Part shown: positions 7,373-13,061 of the stretch, in pieces
Layout of the letters: each line of letters begins with the position of its first letter
How positions within the stretch are numbered: position 1 is the first letter of the stretch
Origin: a virus
Strand: one strand, 5' to 3'
IMG/VR virus record: IMGVR_UViG_3300029397_000035
Location: 1 to 24,314 of that record
Length of the DNA: 24,314 nt
Notes under the pieces: model-generated
Told to the model about the DNA's origin: nothing
Databases searched by the model: none
Seen by the model: only the letters and a program-made list of their open reading frames with translations
Position numbers and translations under genes: made by a program

Positions 7373-7935
7373 GCAGCCGCACCCCGCTGGTTCATGCCCA
7401 GGGTCTCCATTGCCGCTATACGGGTGTGGCGCGTCACGCTCTGGTCGCCATGATTGATGCGAGCAACGATCTTCCGAGCCCAGTCCTTGCCATCGCCCTG
7501 GAGCTCGACCGGCACGTCCAGCAGGCGCTCCACCTTGGGCGCAGGCAGCGCCAGTAGGCCGCTCTCTTCAAAGTAGGTCTTGCGGGGCGTCAGGGCCTCA
7601 CAGACCTTTTCAAACTGGGGGAGGCTCGGCGGAAACTCCGGGCATTCGCGCTTGATGTTCTGGAAAGCTGCCTCGATCACGTCATCCGCGAACTTCGCCA
7701 AGTCCGCATCCCAAACCAGCTGCGCAGCCCGCACCCCTTTGTCCTCACGGCGTTCGTTCAGCTCGCCGCTGCTGAACTTGGCCAGGAATGCTGTGCCGTA
7801 GGCGCCCTGCAGCACCACAAACAGCTTGCGGATGCGCTGCGATGCTTCGGGGCGCGGCGCCAGATGGCCTTGCTGCTGTCCGGCGCTGTGCACGGCACGA
7901 GATGCCAGGCTGGAGATTTCGTGGCTGCTTCTCAT
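7369..7935 (-). CDS. Lambda P-like replication protein (helicase loader candidate)
   Basis: 188 aa, immediately after the O-like gene with a 4-bp ATGA overlap. The segment RIRKLFVVLQGAYGTAF (about 34-50), the Trp in AAQLVWDADLAKF (71-82) and ECPEFPPSLPQFEKVCEAL (97-115) follow the lambda P-family pattern. In that pattern a hydrophobic LF..L...YG is followed by W...L and then a PPSLPEF..LC motif. Lambda P recruits the host DnaB helicase to the O-bound origin. The match is from recalled family pattern rather than an alignment, and the C-terminal third has no recognised features. Confidence 0.68.
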   Translation of the reverse strand: MRSSHEISSLASRAVHSAGQQQGHLAPRPEASQRIRKLFVVLQGAYGTAFLAKFSSGELNERREDKGVRAAQLVWDADLAKFADDVIEAAFQNIKRECPEFPPSLPQFEKVCEALTPRKTYFEESGLLALPAPKVERLLDVPVELQGDGKDWARKIVARINHGDQSVTRHTRIAAMETLGMNQRGAAA

Positions 7936-8789
7936 AGCTCAATCCCTTCAAAGATGGCCTTGCCGGCACCGGCGTATTTGCCAGCTGCTGCGGATGCAGG
8001 TGCCATGGATGGACGGCGCGCTGCGGGCATTTCGGTGGCGCGGCGGATCCAGTTGCGCCAGGTCGCACCCCAGTCAGCCTTGCGCCCGTCCTTACCCGCC
8101 TTGGCGCGCCAGTGGTCGGCAAACATCGCGGCCTGGCGGCGCACCTCTTCCTCGGTCAAGCCGGCATGTTCGGCAATGGCCCAGTCACCCCAGCTCTTGG
8201 GCAGCTTCCAGTCTTCGGGCAGGCGTGTTCCTGTCGCAGTCTTGCCCCTTCCCTTCGCCTCTTCTGGCTGAGCCGGAGGCGAAGTGTCACGGTCAGCAGC
8301 ACCTACAGCCTTTGAATAGTTAACTGTCTCTTCTTTATCTATATCTGTATCTGTATCTGTATCTGTACGCGTGACATCCGTACCCGTCACGCGTGACTCA
8401 CCCGTGACCTGATCGTGACCACCCTCTTGGCCCTCTGAAACTGCGTCTTTTTTGCGCTGGCGCTGGCGGCGTTTGCGCTCTGCTGCAGTGGTATCGGTGT
8501 CGCTGCGCATCTGCAAAGTGGCCCACTTGGAAGGCTGCAGGGTGGCCTGTTCGATCAGTCCGACCTCAGCCAGGCGGCGGGCCACCTCTTCCAGGCTGCG
8601 CACGTCCAGCCCCAGCTTCACGGCCACCTTGCGCATCAGCAGCGCAGGGGCGTCGCCCTTGTCCAGCAGACCCTCGCCCTTGAGGCACAACAGGGCGACA
8701 AAGTGCCAGCGATCCTCAAAGGCCAGCAGCTTGAGCTTGTCGTCATCGACCATCCGCGTATAGGTGCGGAACCATGGCAGTTTGCTCAT
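7932..8789 (-). CDS. Lambda O-like replication initiator with DnaT-like C-terminal domain
   Basis: 285 aa. Residues 1-95 (MSKLPWFRTYTRMVDDDKL... RRLAEVGLIEQ) look like a winged-helix DNA-binding domain, as in phage replication initiators. A basic AAERKRRQRQRKK linker and a low-complexity Thr/Asp region (128-151, including TDTDTDTDID) follow. The C-terminal block, LPEDWKLPKSWGDWAIAEHAGL...WGATWRNWIRRA (190-251), is the conserved DnaT/primosome-type domain of phage initiators. The low-complexity stretch is encoded by a repeat cluster that may be the origin itself, as in lambda O. It overlaps both neighbours by 4 nt. The function, binding the phage origin and recruiting the loader/helicase with the P-like protein, follows from family and position. 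Confidence 0.8.
   Translation of the reverse strand: MSKLPWFRTYTRMVDDDKLKLLAFEDRWHFVALLCLKGEGLLDKGDAPALLMRKVAVKLGLDVRSLEEVARRLAEVGLIEQATLQPSKWATLQMRSDTDTTAAERKRRQRQRKKDAVSEGQEGGHDQVTGESRVTGTDVTRTDTDTDTDIDKEETVNYSKAVGAADRDTSPPAQPEEAKGRGKTATGTRLPEDWKLPKSWGDWAIAEHAGLTEEEVRRQAAMFADHWRAKAGKDGRKADWGATWRNWIRRATEMPAARRPSMAPASAAAGKYAGAGKAIFEGIEL
8311..8420. repeat. Candidate replication origin inside the O-like gene
   Basis: Three adjoining elements: an AT-rich stretch (8311-8345), a tandem hexamer tract of four perfect ATCTGT units plus one degenerate unit (8337-8366), and five GTGAC-type pentamers at 8371, 8386 (inverted), 8393, 8404 and 8415. The last three are spaced exactly 11 bp, about one helical turn. 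Iterons plus an AT-rich unwinding region within the initiator gene is the lambda ori layout. No binding data can be inferred from sequence. Confidence 0.5.
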
Positions 8790-9271
8790 CGCTCAGACCT
8801 CGCGGCTTCGGGCTTGCCTGCGGCGTTCACAGCGCGCGCGGCCTGGCGCAGCTTGCGCAGCACTTCCTCGGCCTCGGCAATCTCACGCTCGATCTGCACC
8901 AGCTCGTTGTCTGAAATCACGCCATCCTGCATGGCATCAATCACCGCAGTGGTGACATGCGACGTCTCCAGCACCAGCTTGGACACCTTGGCCACCGGGC
9001 TCGGCGCGTCGGCCATGGGGCCCGTCACCAACTCAAACCGGCCGCCGCATTCCTGGGCCACCACGGATGCGTAGTCATAGCAGTGGGGGCGGCCCTCTTC
9101 GCAGGCAATGCGGGCAATGGTCAGGGCGTCTACCGCGCCCAGCTTGTGAGAGGCCGCGCCAGACAGCTCCTTGCGCAGAACCTCGCCAGTCTTGCCAATA
9201 CGAACGGCCACCACTTCGCGGCCGCCAGGATAGTTATCTACGCCACGGCGCAGGGCATCAAGTGTGCTCAT
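8786..9271 (-). CDS. Phage regulatory protein of the CII/CP76 family
   Basis: 161 aa from MSTLDALRRGVDNYPGG. The N-terminal half follows the CP76 (phage 186 CII-type) pattern: ALRRGVDNYPGGREVVAVRIGKTGEVLRKELS, then SHKLGAVDALTIARI, then ALxxE-like YASVVAQECGGRFELV. It ends in a long coiled-coil-like helix (ELVQIEREIAEAEEVLRKLRQAARAV). Such proteins activate the lysogenic promoter after infection. Here the gene lies in the early leftward operon between Cro and the O-like gene, the map position of lambda cII. The upstream open frame to 9406 was rejected because GGAG sits eight bases before this ATG. Its stop overlaps the O-like start by 4 nt. Confidence 0.75.
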   Translation of the reverse strand: MSTLDALRRGVDNYPGGREVVAVRIGKTGEVLRKELSGAASHKLGAVDALTIARIACEEGRPHCYDYASVVAQECGGRFELVTGPMADAPSPVAKVSKLVLETSHVTTAVIDAMQDGVISDNELVQIEREIAEAEEVLRKLRQAARAVNAAGKPEAARSER

Positions 9272-9433
9272 GTCCGGATCTCCAGAAAAAGGACGTTGCG
9301 GGCTGGGCCGCTGCAAAAGACACTGCCTGCATGCAAATGACAACAGGCCAAAAGAGAGGAAAAGGTGCCCGCCGCACCCTGGGCTATGCTGGGAGCTCCT
9401 ACACAACCAACACCAGAGAGGGCGGACAAGAAA

Positions 9434-9904
9434 ATGGACTGGACAGCAATCGGCGGCATTACTGCTTCAATCTCCGCGGCAAGAGACATTGCCAAGGGAT
9501 TGAGTGCAACCCGCGACGCCGCCCTCATCAACGAAAAGACCTCTGCCCTGTTGGAGCAGTTGCTCAAGGCGCAGGAGGGACTCCTCGCTCACAACACCGC
9601 TCTTTTGCAGCTCCAATCGGATCTGGCCAAGGTGCAAAAGGAAAATCTGGAACTGAAGGCAACCATCGATGAGCGCGGCAAATACACGCTGGTCACGCTC
9701 GCTAGCGGTGCCGTTGCGCTGCGCCGCAATCCCGCCAACAACCCCGCTGGGGCCGCAGAGCCAGGAATCGATGAGGCGCCCCACTATGTCTGCCAGCCCT
9801 GCTTCTCCATTGGCAGGTCTGTTGTGCTCCAGCGCCACAGGATTTGGGGCGCCGACAACGGGCTCATTTGCCCTGCGTGCAATGCCCAAGTCTTCGATAA
9901 GTGA
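9434..9904 (+). CDS. Prophage protein: helical N-terminus plus zinc ribbon, antisense within the early operon
   Basis: 156 aa from MDWTAIGGITASISAARD. Residues about 1-100 are helical and coiled-coil-like (ALINEKTSALLEQLLKAQEGLL, LAKVQKENLELKATIDERG). A short beta-type segment YTLVTLASGAVALRR comes next, then a zinc ribbon with CQPC and CPAC pairs (about 30 residues apart). Proteins of this build occur near repressor genes in many proteobacterial prophages, with no known function. It is convergent with cro (2 nt between stops) and divergent from the CII-like gene. The leftward early transcript therefore crosses it in antisense, and its own expression is more likely in the lysogen. GAGGG lies upstream of the start but with long spacing. 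Confidence 0.75.
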   Translation: MDWTAIGGITASISAARDIAKGLSATRDAALINEKTSALLEQLLKAQEGLLAHNTALLQLQSDLAKVQKENLELKATIDERGKYTLVTLASGAVALRRNPANNPAGAAEPGIDEAPHYVCQPCFSIGRSVVLQRHRIWGADNGLICPACNAQVFDK

Positions 9905-9906
9905 CA

Positions 9907-10161
9907 TCACTCCACCTCCTTGGTTGAGGTGGATGGCTGCGCCAGCGCCTCTGAGCCTTGCCGCGACCTTTGGGCTGTAGCTGCCTGCAGATCTATGCGA
10001 GCCAGCGCCTTCTTGTGAGCAAGGCGCAGGTACATCATTCGCGCGGGTGGAATCCCAACTTCCTTCCAGGCGGTAACGCTCGGCATGGCGATTTTGAAGA
10101 TTCGAGCCACGGCTGCGGTGCCGCCAAGGGCCTCAATAACTTGGACTGCAGGTGCGTTCAT
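9907..10161 (-). CDS. Cro / YdaS-type HTH repressor
   Basis: 84 aa. An N-terminal helix-turn-helix runs VQVIEALGGTAAVARIFKIAMPSVTAWKEVGIPPARMMYL (about 7-46), with the turn and recognition helix in VARIFKIAMPSVTAWK. This is the YdaS/Cro pattern. The C-terminal 35 residues are polar and probably disordered. It diverges from ci across three operator-like palindromes, so it should be the lytic repressor acting on the same sites. No Shine-Dalgarno precedes the ATG, and the predicted pR start point falls at or next to the A of the ATG, so the mRNA may be leaderless. Confidence 0.85.
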   Translation of the reverse strand: MNAPAVQVIEALGGTAAVARIFKIAMPSVTAWKEVGIPPARMMYLRLAHKKALARIDLQAATAQRSRQGSEALAQPSTSTKEVE

Positions 10162-10167
10162 GCACGA

Positions 10168-10196
10168 ATATTAGCTCAGGCTACTGATTAAAACAA
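10168..10196 (-). promoter_or_regulatory. Predicted early leftward promoter pR
   Basis: On the minus strand, TTGTTT (10196-10191), a 17-bp spacer and TAATAT (10173-10168). Operator OR1 (10171-10184) lies inside the spacer and -10 region. The expected start point, about 7 nt past the -10, is at about 10161, the first base of the cro ATG. Confidence 0.7.
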
Positions 10197-10232
10197 GCCA
10201 AGGCTAATGAATATATTGTTAGGCTACGCTAA
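10171..10232. promoter_or_regulatory. Right operator cluster (three CI/Cro sites) and pRM
   Basis: Three 14-bp imperfect palindromes: TTAGCTCAGGCTAC (10171-10184), CAAGCCAAGGCTAA (10194-10207) and TTAGGCTACGCTAA (10219-10232, abutting the ci ATG). The consensus is approximately TTAGCYnRGGCTAA. Centre-to-centre spacings are 23 and 25 bp. A rightward TATATT (10212-10217) with only a weak -35 (TTAAAA, 10188-10193) would be pRM, consistent with a promoter needing activation by bound CI. It would give a leader of about 8 nt with no Shine-Dalgarno. Confidence 0.75.
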
Positions 10233-10921
10233 TGAGTACGTTACAAGATCGAATGGCCTACTGCTTCCCGCTGCCGCACAAGCGGGGGTTGCGCGCGGCC
10301 ATTGCGCACGCCTGCGGCGTATCGGCGCCAACGGTCACCGCTTGGTTCAGCATGCCGGAAAAGGTTGCCAGCATGGAAAGGTCGTACGCCGAAGCGCTGT
10401 GCCGCGCATACAACCTAAATGTCTCGCCAGCATGGCTTGCTGAAGGAATAGGCCCTAGAGAGTTGCCCCCGGGCGACCGCCTCGTGATCGCAGAGCACTC
10501 AAATGTAGAGCCAGCCCTAGAACTTAAGAAGTCAAGAAGAGTGCCAATTACAGGAAGCGTGCGCGGCGGAGACGATGGCTATCTGGTGCAAGACACCACA
10601 CCGGATGGATGGGTCGAATACTGGACCGGAGATCCCCAGGCCTATGCTCTGCGCATCAAGGGAGACTCCATGCATCCGCGATACCGCGCAGGGGAGTTCG
10701 TGGTTGTCACGCCAAGCATCGAAGCCCAGCCAGGCCGCGATGTTGTCGTCAAGCTGCACAACGGCAAATGCCTCCTGAAGGAGCTCAACTGGGTTCGCGG
10801 CGACGAAATCCAGCTGCTGAGCATCAACAACGGCTATGCCCCCATGACCATCTCCAAGGAAGAGGTGGAATGCATCTGTCGTGTGGCAGGCTCAGTCGGG
10901 CCGGATTCGATGGTGTTTTAG
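10232..10921 (+). CDS. CI-type prophage repressor with S24 (LexA-like) autoprotease domain
   Basis: 229 aa. N-terminal DNA-binding domain: HKRGLRAAIAHACGVSAPTVTAWFSMPEKV (16-45), with the recognition helix around SAPTVTAWF, followed by ALCRAYNLNVSPAWLAEGIG (55-74). C-terminal S24 peptidase fold: YALRIKGDSMHPRYRAGEFVVV with nucleophile Ser146 in GDSM and general base Lys183 in CLLKEL. The spacing of 37 equals that of S119/K156 in E. coli LexA. The scissile bond is probably in GSVRGGDD (about 108-115), where a Gly-Gly replaces the usual Ala-Gly or Cys-Gly. It should keep the prophage silent by binding both operator clusters and be cleaved upon RecA activation. It is the first gene of the lysogenic transcript. 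Confidence 0.92.
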   Translation: MSTLQDRMAYCFPLPHKRGLRAAIAHACGVSAPTVTAWFSMPEKVASMERSYAEALCRAYNLNVSPAWLAEGIGPRELPPGDRLVIAEHSNVEPALELKKSRRVPITGSVRGGDDGYLVQDTTPDGWVEYWTGDPQAYALRIKGDSMHPRYRAGEFVVVTPSIEAQPGRDVVVKLHNGKCLLKELNWVRGDEIQLLSINNGYAPMTISKEEVECICRVAGSVGPDSMVF

Positions 10922-10963
10922 CGCTGCGTCGTTGATTAATAGAGCTGCACAAGGAAGCGCACT

Positions 10964-11428
10964 TTGGATTCAGTCACAGAAGAGGAAGCCAGGGAGTTAC
11001 TGGCCACATTGCATGTCTGCGAAGATGCAGACTTGGACGACTGGCAGGTGCTGGAGAAGCCTTTCGGCGCATACACTTTCGAGCAAGGGCTGGTTACAGA
11101 AAGTGGCAGTAACTCCGGCCTGGTGGTACAACTGAACTTCTATCGCTCACCAGAAACAAACCTCATCACAGTGAAGATGAGTGTTTTTCGGCAAGTGCGA
11201 AAACAGCCGAAAGTTAGGGTTTACCAACTTCATATCACAACGAAGAGCTACAACCCTGACAATTGGCACGACGAGGCTCACGAACATTACGGTAGGGGAC
11301 GCAATCCGGTGCCTCAATGGCGCGACTGGCGCTCTTTCGGGGACGTTCTAGATTTTTTTTGTAAACAGACCAACATTGAATTCAGGCCGGAGCTCGACGA
11401 CCCTGAGCAACTGAGGCTAAAGCCATGA
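10964..11428 (+). CDS. Uncharacterised immunity-region protein (rexA position)
   Basis: 154 aa with a TTG start at 10964 preceded by AAGGAAG seven bases upstream; no better in-frame start was found. It has an acidic N-terminus (VTEEEARELLATLHVCEDADLDDW), a predicted beta-rich core (FGAYTFEQGLVTE, SGLVVQLNFYRS, LITVKMSVFRQV, KVRVYQLHITTK) and a conserved-looking end (AHEHYGRGRNPVPQWRDWRSFGDVLDFFCKQTNIEF, then LDDPEQLRLKP). No catalytic motif is evident. It follows ci by 42 nt with no terminator seen, and its stop overlaps the next start (ATGA), so it is probably made in the lysogen as a pair with the DUF1828-type protein. Toxin-antitoxin, exclusion or anti-phage function are all possible; none is shown. 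Confidence 0.72.
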   Translation: MDSVTEEEARELLATLHVCEDADLDDWQVLEKPFGAYTFEQGLVTESGSNSGLVVQLNFYRSPETNLITVKMSVFRQVRKQPKVRVYQLHITTKSYNPDNWHDEAHEHYGRGRNPVPQWRDWRSFGDVLDFFCKQTNIEFRPELDDPEQLRLKP

Positions 11429-12183
11429 TCTGCAAAGACTTACTCAACATGACCGGGTTTGCATGCCAACCCATCAGCGAGCAAGGAGACCTTGCAAGGA
11501 TCAGCACGCCCTTTTGTTTTGCAGACGGGGATCCTGTGCCGGTCTATGTGCAGTCGTTTGCGAATGATGTGCATAGGTTTTTCGATGACGGGCAGACGTT
11601 GCTGCACTTCATTGGCAGAGGCATGCAGCTAAACAATGGCCACAAGCTCAGGTTCGTGAGCAACATTGCCCAGAAGCACGGCGCAGCGATGAATGACAAC
11701 GGTGTGTTAGAGCTATTCTCTAAGGGATCATCCCCGTCGGATGCCTTTGCTCAGTACATCACATGCATGATTGCCATTAGTCAATGGGAGCATGAGCATC
11801 AAGGCCTCGATGCCGGTGCCGCTGCGTTCGCCGACGAAGTTGCGCATGCCTTGCTCAGCCTCTACCCAGCTAGCGCCAATACCTTCATGCCAAAGCCTGT
11901 CTATCTTGGAAGCTCCGGCAAGAGGCACGAGCTTGATTTCAGCTTTGAAGGCAAAGGCTACATCGCTGTAAGGCCCAATCAACAATCTGCCGCTCCGGCC
12001 CTATACAAACTTGTCGACATCACCAACAGGCAAACAAATGAAGATGCGCAACTGGTGGTTGTCATTGATGACAGGTATGACAAAACAGCGGCAAAAAGTA
12101 CAAAGCAAGTATTCAGAAGTATTGCTAGCGATGTGATCAGCTTTAGCAAACTTGAAGGGCCAAGCCAAGTCGTGATGCATTGA
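11425..12183 (+). CDS. DUF1828-type protein in the rexB position
   Basis: 252 aa, coupled to the preceding gene by a 4-bp overlap. The N-terminal third (ARISTPFCFADGDPVPVYVQSFANDVHRFFDDGQTLLHF, about 24-62) matches the DUF1828 pattern of beta-strands with a DDG turn. The C-terminal half (ELDFSFEGKGYIAVRPNQ..., ALYKLVDITNRQTNEDAQLVVVIDDRYDKTAAKS) resembles the DUF1829 region that often follows. Neither domain has a known activity. Co-transcription with ci in the interval between the two operator clusters places it where lambda has rexB. A canonical terminator starts five bases after its stop, ending the lysogenic operon. Confidence 0.7.
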   Translation: MICKDLLNMTGFACQPISEQGDLARISTPFCFADGDPVPVYVQSFANDVHRFFDDGQTLLHFIGRGMQLNNGHKLRFVSNIAQKHGAAMNDNGVLELFSKGSSPSDAFAQYITCMIAISQWEHEHQGLDAGAAAFADEVAHALLSLYPASANTFMPKPVYLGSSGKRHELDFSFEGKGYIAVRPNQQSAAPALYKLVDITNRQTNEDAQLVVVIDDRYDKTAAKSTKQVFRSIASDVISFSKLEGPSQVVMH

Positions 12184-12187
12184 TCTC

Positions 12188-12210
12188 AGCCCGCCTCGAG
12201 CGGGCTTTTT
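12188..12210 (+). terminator. Terminator closing the ci operon
   Basis: AGCCCGC / GCGGGCT 7-bp stem, loop CTCGA, then TTTTT. It lies just after the DUF1828-type stop and before the separate 67-aa gene. Confidence 0.85.
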
Positions 12211-12227
12211 CATGGCGCTACCCCCTT

Positions 12228-12431
12228 ATGGACGCTCCAGCCCCTCTCCTTCAGTTCACGAGCATCCGCACCCGCGCTGAGGACGGAAAGCTACTGATCG
12301 GCCTTAAGCACACCGCCAAGACTTCATCCGGCCTGCCCGTCTCAACCGCATGGATCGAGATGCCTCCTGAGGATGTGGAGCGACTCATCAAGTCGCTGCA
12401 AGGAGCTCTTGACGAGCTAGCCACTAAGTAG
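12228..12431 (+). CDS. Hypothetical small protein between two terminators
   Basis: 67 aa from MDAPAPLLQFTSIRTRAEDG. It is a compact beta-beta-beta-alpha-looking sequence: KLLIGLKHTA, GLPVSTAWIEMP, then helix PEDVERLIKSLQGALDELATK. It sits between two near-identical GCGGGCT terminators and just before the left operator cluster. The ATG at 12228 lacks a clear Shine-Dalgarno; the only alternative in-frame ATG (12180) would place the upstream terminator inside the gene. No family recognised. Because it is bounded by terminators it probably has its own promoter or depends on read-through from ci. Confidence 0.55.
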   Translation: MDAPAPLLQFTSIRTRAEDGKLLIGLKHTAKTSSGLPVSTAWIEMPPEDVERLIKSLQGALDELATK

Positions 12432-12450
12432 CCTATCGGCCTGTAACGCC

Positions 12451-12475
12451 AGCCCGCCACGTGCGGGCTTTTTTT
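12451..12475 (+). terminator. Terminator before the left operators
   Basis: AGCCCGC (12451-12457), loop CACGT, GCGGGCT (12463-12469), then a run of T. It separates the lysogenic region from pL. Confidence 0.85.
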
Positions 12476-12505
12476 CGTCCGCCGCATCTAACTGTCTTCA
12501 ATAAA

Positions 12506-12565
12506 TTTGCTCAGGCTTCAAATTTATTAGTCAAGGCTATTGATCTATAAATTAGCTTGAACTAA
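12506..12565. promoter_or_regulatory. Left operator cluster (three CI/Cro sites)
   Basis: Three 14-bp sites of the same type as at oR: TTTGCTCAGGCTTC (12506-12519, 12 of 14 identical to OR1), TTAGTCAAGGCTAT (12527-12540) and TTAGCTTGAACTAA (12552-12565, a TTAG...CTAA palindrome). Centre spacings are 21 and 25 bp. The cluster centre is about 2.33 kb from the oR centre. This is the oL position of lambda and a length suited to repressor-mediated DNA looping. Confidence 0.75.
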
Positions 12566-12568
12566 GAT
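12540..12568 (+). promoter_or_regulatory. Predicted rightward promoter pL
   Basis: TTGATC (12540-12545), a 17-bp spacer and TAAGAT (12563-12568). The outermost left operator lies within the spacer and overlaps the -10, exactly the geometry of pR at the other cluster. It would drive the right arm toward xis-int, with a start near 12575. Confidence 0.65.
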
Positions 12569-12596
12569 TGATCCATCGCGGCAACAAACCGCTGCG

Positions 12597-12830
12597 ATGG
12601 GTGCCAAGCGATCGAGCCGCGTGCCACGGGTCTTTAAAAAGCCAAGCACTCACCGTCAGCAATCGGGCTCCAGCTCGCCAAAGAGCGAGATTCAAGGGGC
12701 AATTTGCTTGAGGGATCGCGTCACCAAGAGAAGCAAGACGCCAATCAAGCAGCCGCGCGCTGCGAAGGAGAACACATGCGCGATGAATAGGCCGGATGCC
12801 CCGGCCCAGCAACTGCGGAAGCAGCGTTAG
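12597..12830 (+). CDS. Very basic small ORF in the position of lambda N
   Basis: 77 aa, first ORF after predicted pL. It has about 20 Lys/Arg, beginning MGAKRSSRVPRVFKKPSTHR, and almost no hydrophobic core, so it is probably disordered, like phage N antiterminators with an Arg-rich RNA-binding start. There is no sequence similarity I can point to, no Shine-Dalgarno, and the ATG lies in a stem formed by CCATCGC and GCGATGG. A boxA-like TCTTTAAA (12631-12638) and a hairpin CTCGC-CAAAGA-GCGAG (12674-12689) lie inside the ORF, but 35 nt apart rather than adjacent. The region may instead be an untranslated leader. The N-like call is positional inference only. Confidence 0.35.
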   Translation: MGAKRSSRVPRVFKKPSTHRQQSGSSSPKSEIQGAICLRDRVTKRSKTPIKQPRAAKENTCAMNRPDAPAQQLRKQR

Positions 12831-12968
12831 AGCCGCACGAAAGCCGGCACGGGATCAAAGTTGGCCGATGGTTTGAGGAGTCGCCCGCCCTCTTACACCA
12901 GATGACGCCGCCACACGCATATGACTGCGCAAGCAGCGCCAGCCCCTGAGCGAGATCAGGGCACAAAT

Positions 12969-13000
12969 CAAAGCCTTGCTTGCAGGGCTTTGGTTTGAGT
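12969..13000 (+). terminator. Possible terminator upstream of the SOS-box gene
   Basis: CAAAGCCTT pairs with AGGGCTTTG (9 bp including one G-T, loop GCTTGC), followed by GTTTGAGTT. The stem is strong but the T-tract is poor. It lies in the 231-bp gap between the basic ORF and the next gene; a smaller hairpin CCCTGA-GCGAGA-TCAGGG sits just before it (12944-12961). Confidence 0.4.
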
Positions 13001-13028
13001 TGACCTACAGACCTAACTCGCTCAAAAA

Positions 13029-13048
13029 TACTGTATAAATAAACAGTT
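13029..13048. promoter_or_regulatory. LexA (SOS) box
   Basis: TACTGTATAAATAAACAGTT contains CTGT-N8-ACAG with an all-A/T core. It matches the E. coli LexA consensus at 17 of 20 positions. It ends 13 bases before the ATG of the following gene and overlaps a potential TATAAA -10 element; no good -35 was found. Confidence 0.8.
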
Positions 13049-13061
13049 ATCAAGGAATGCC

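Noticed and set aside
8337-8366. Tandem hexamers considered as a CRISPR-like or phase-variable repeat
   Set aside because: No spacer structure. Six-base units keep the reading frame, so copy changes would not switch the gene off; an origin-related role fits better.
9365-9433. Longer N-terminus for the zinc-ribbon gene from the ATG at 9365
   Set aside because: The added residues are Pro/Ala-rich and the family-like start is MDWTAIGG at 9434.
12631-12689. Classical lambda nut site (boxA plus boxB)
   Set aside because: The boxA-like and hairpin elements are 35 nt apart and lie inside an ORF, unlike the tight boxA-boxB pairs of lambdoid nut sites; kept only as a weak hint in the antitermination finding.
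13000-13039. TTGACC as -35 of a strong promoter for the SOS-box gene
   Set aside because: The distance to the TATAAA within the LexA box is 28 bp, far from 17; no good -35 is present at the right distance.
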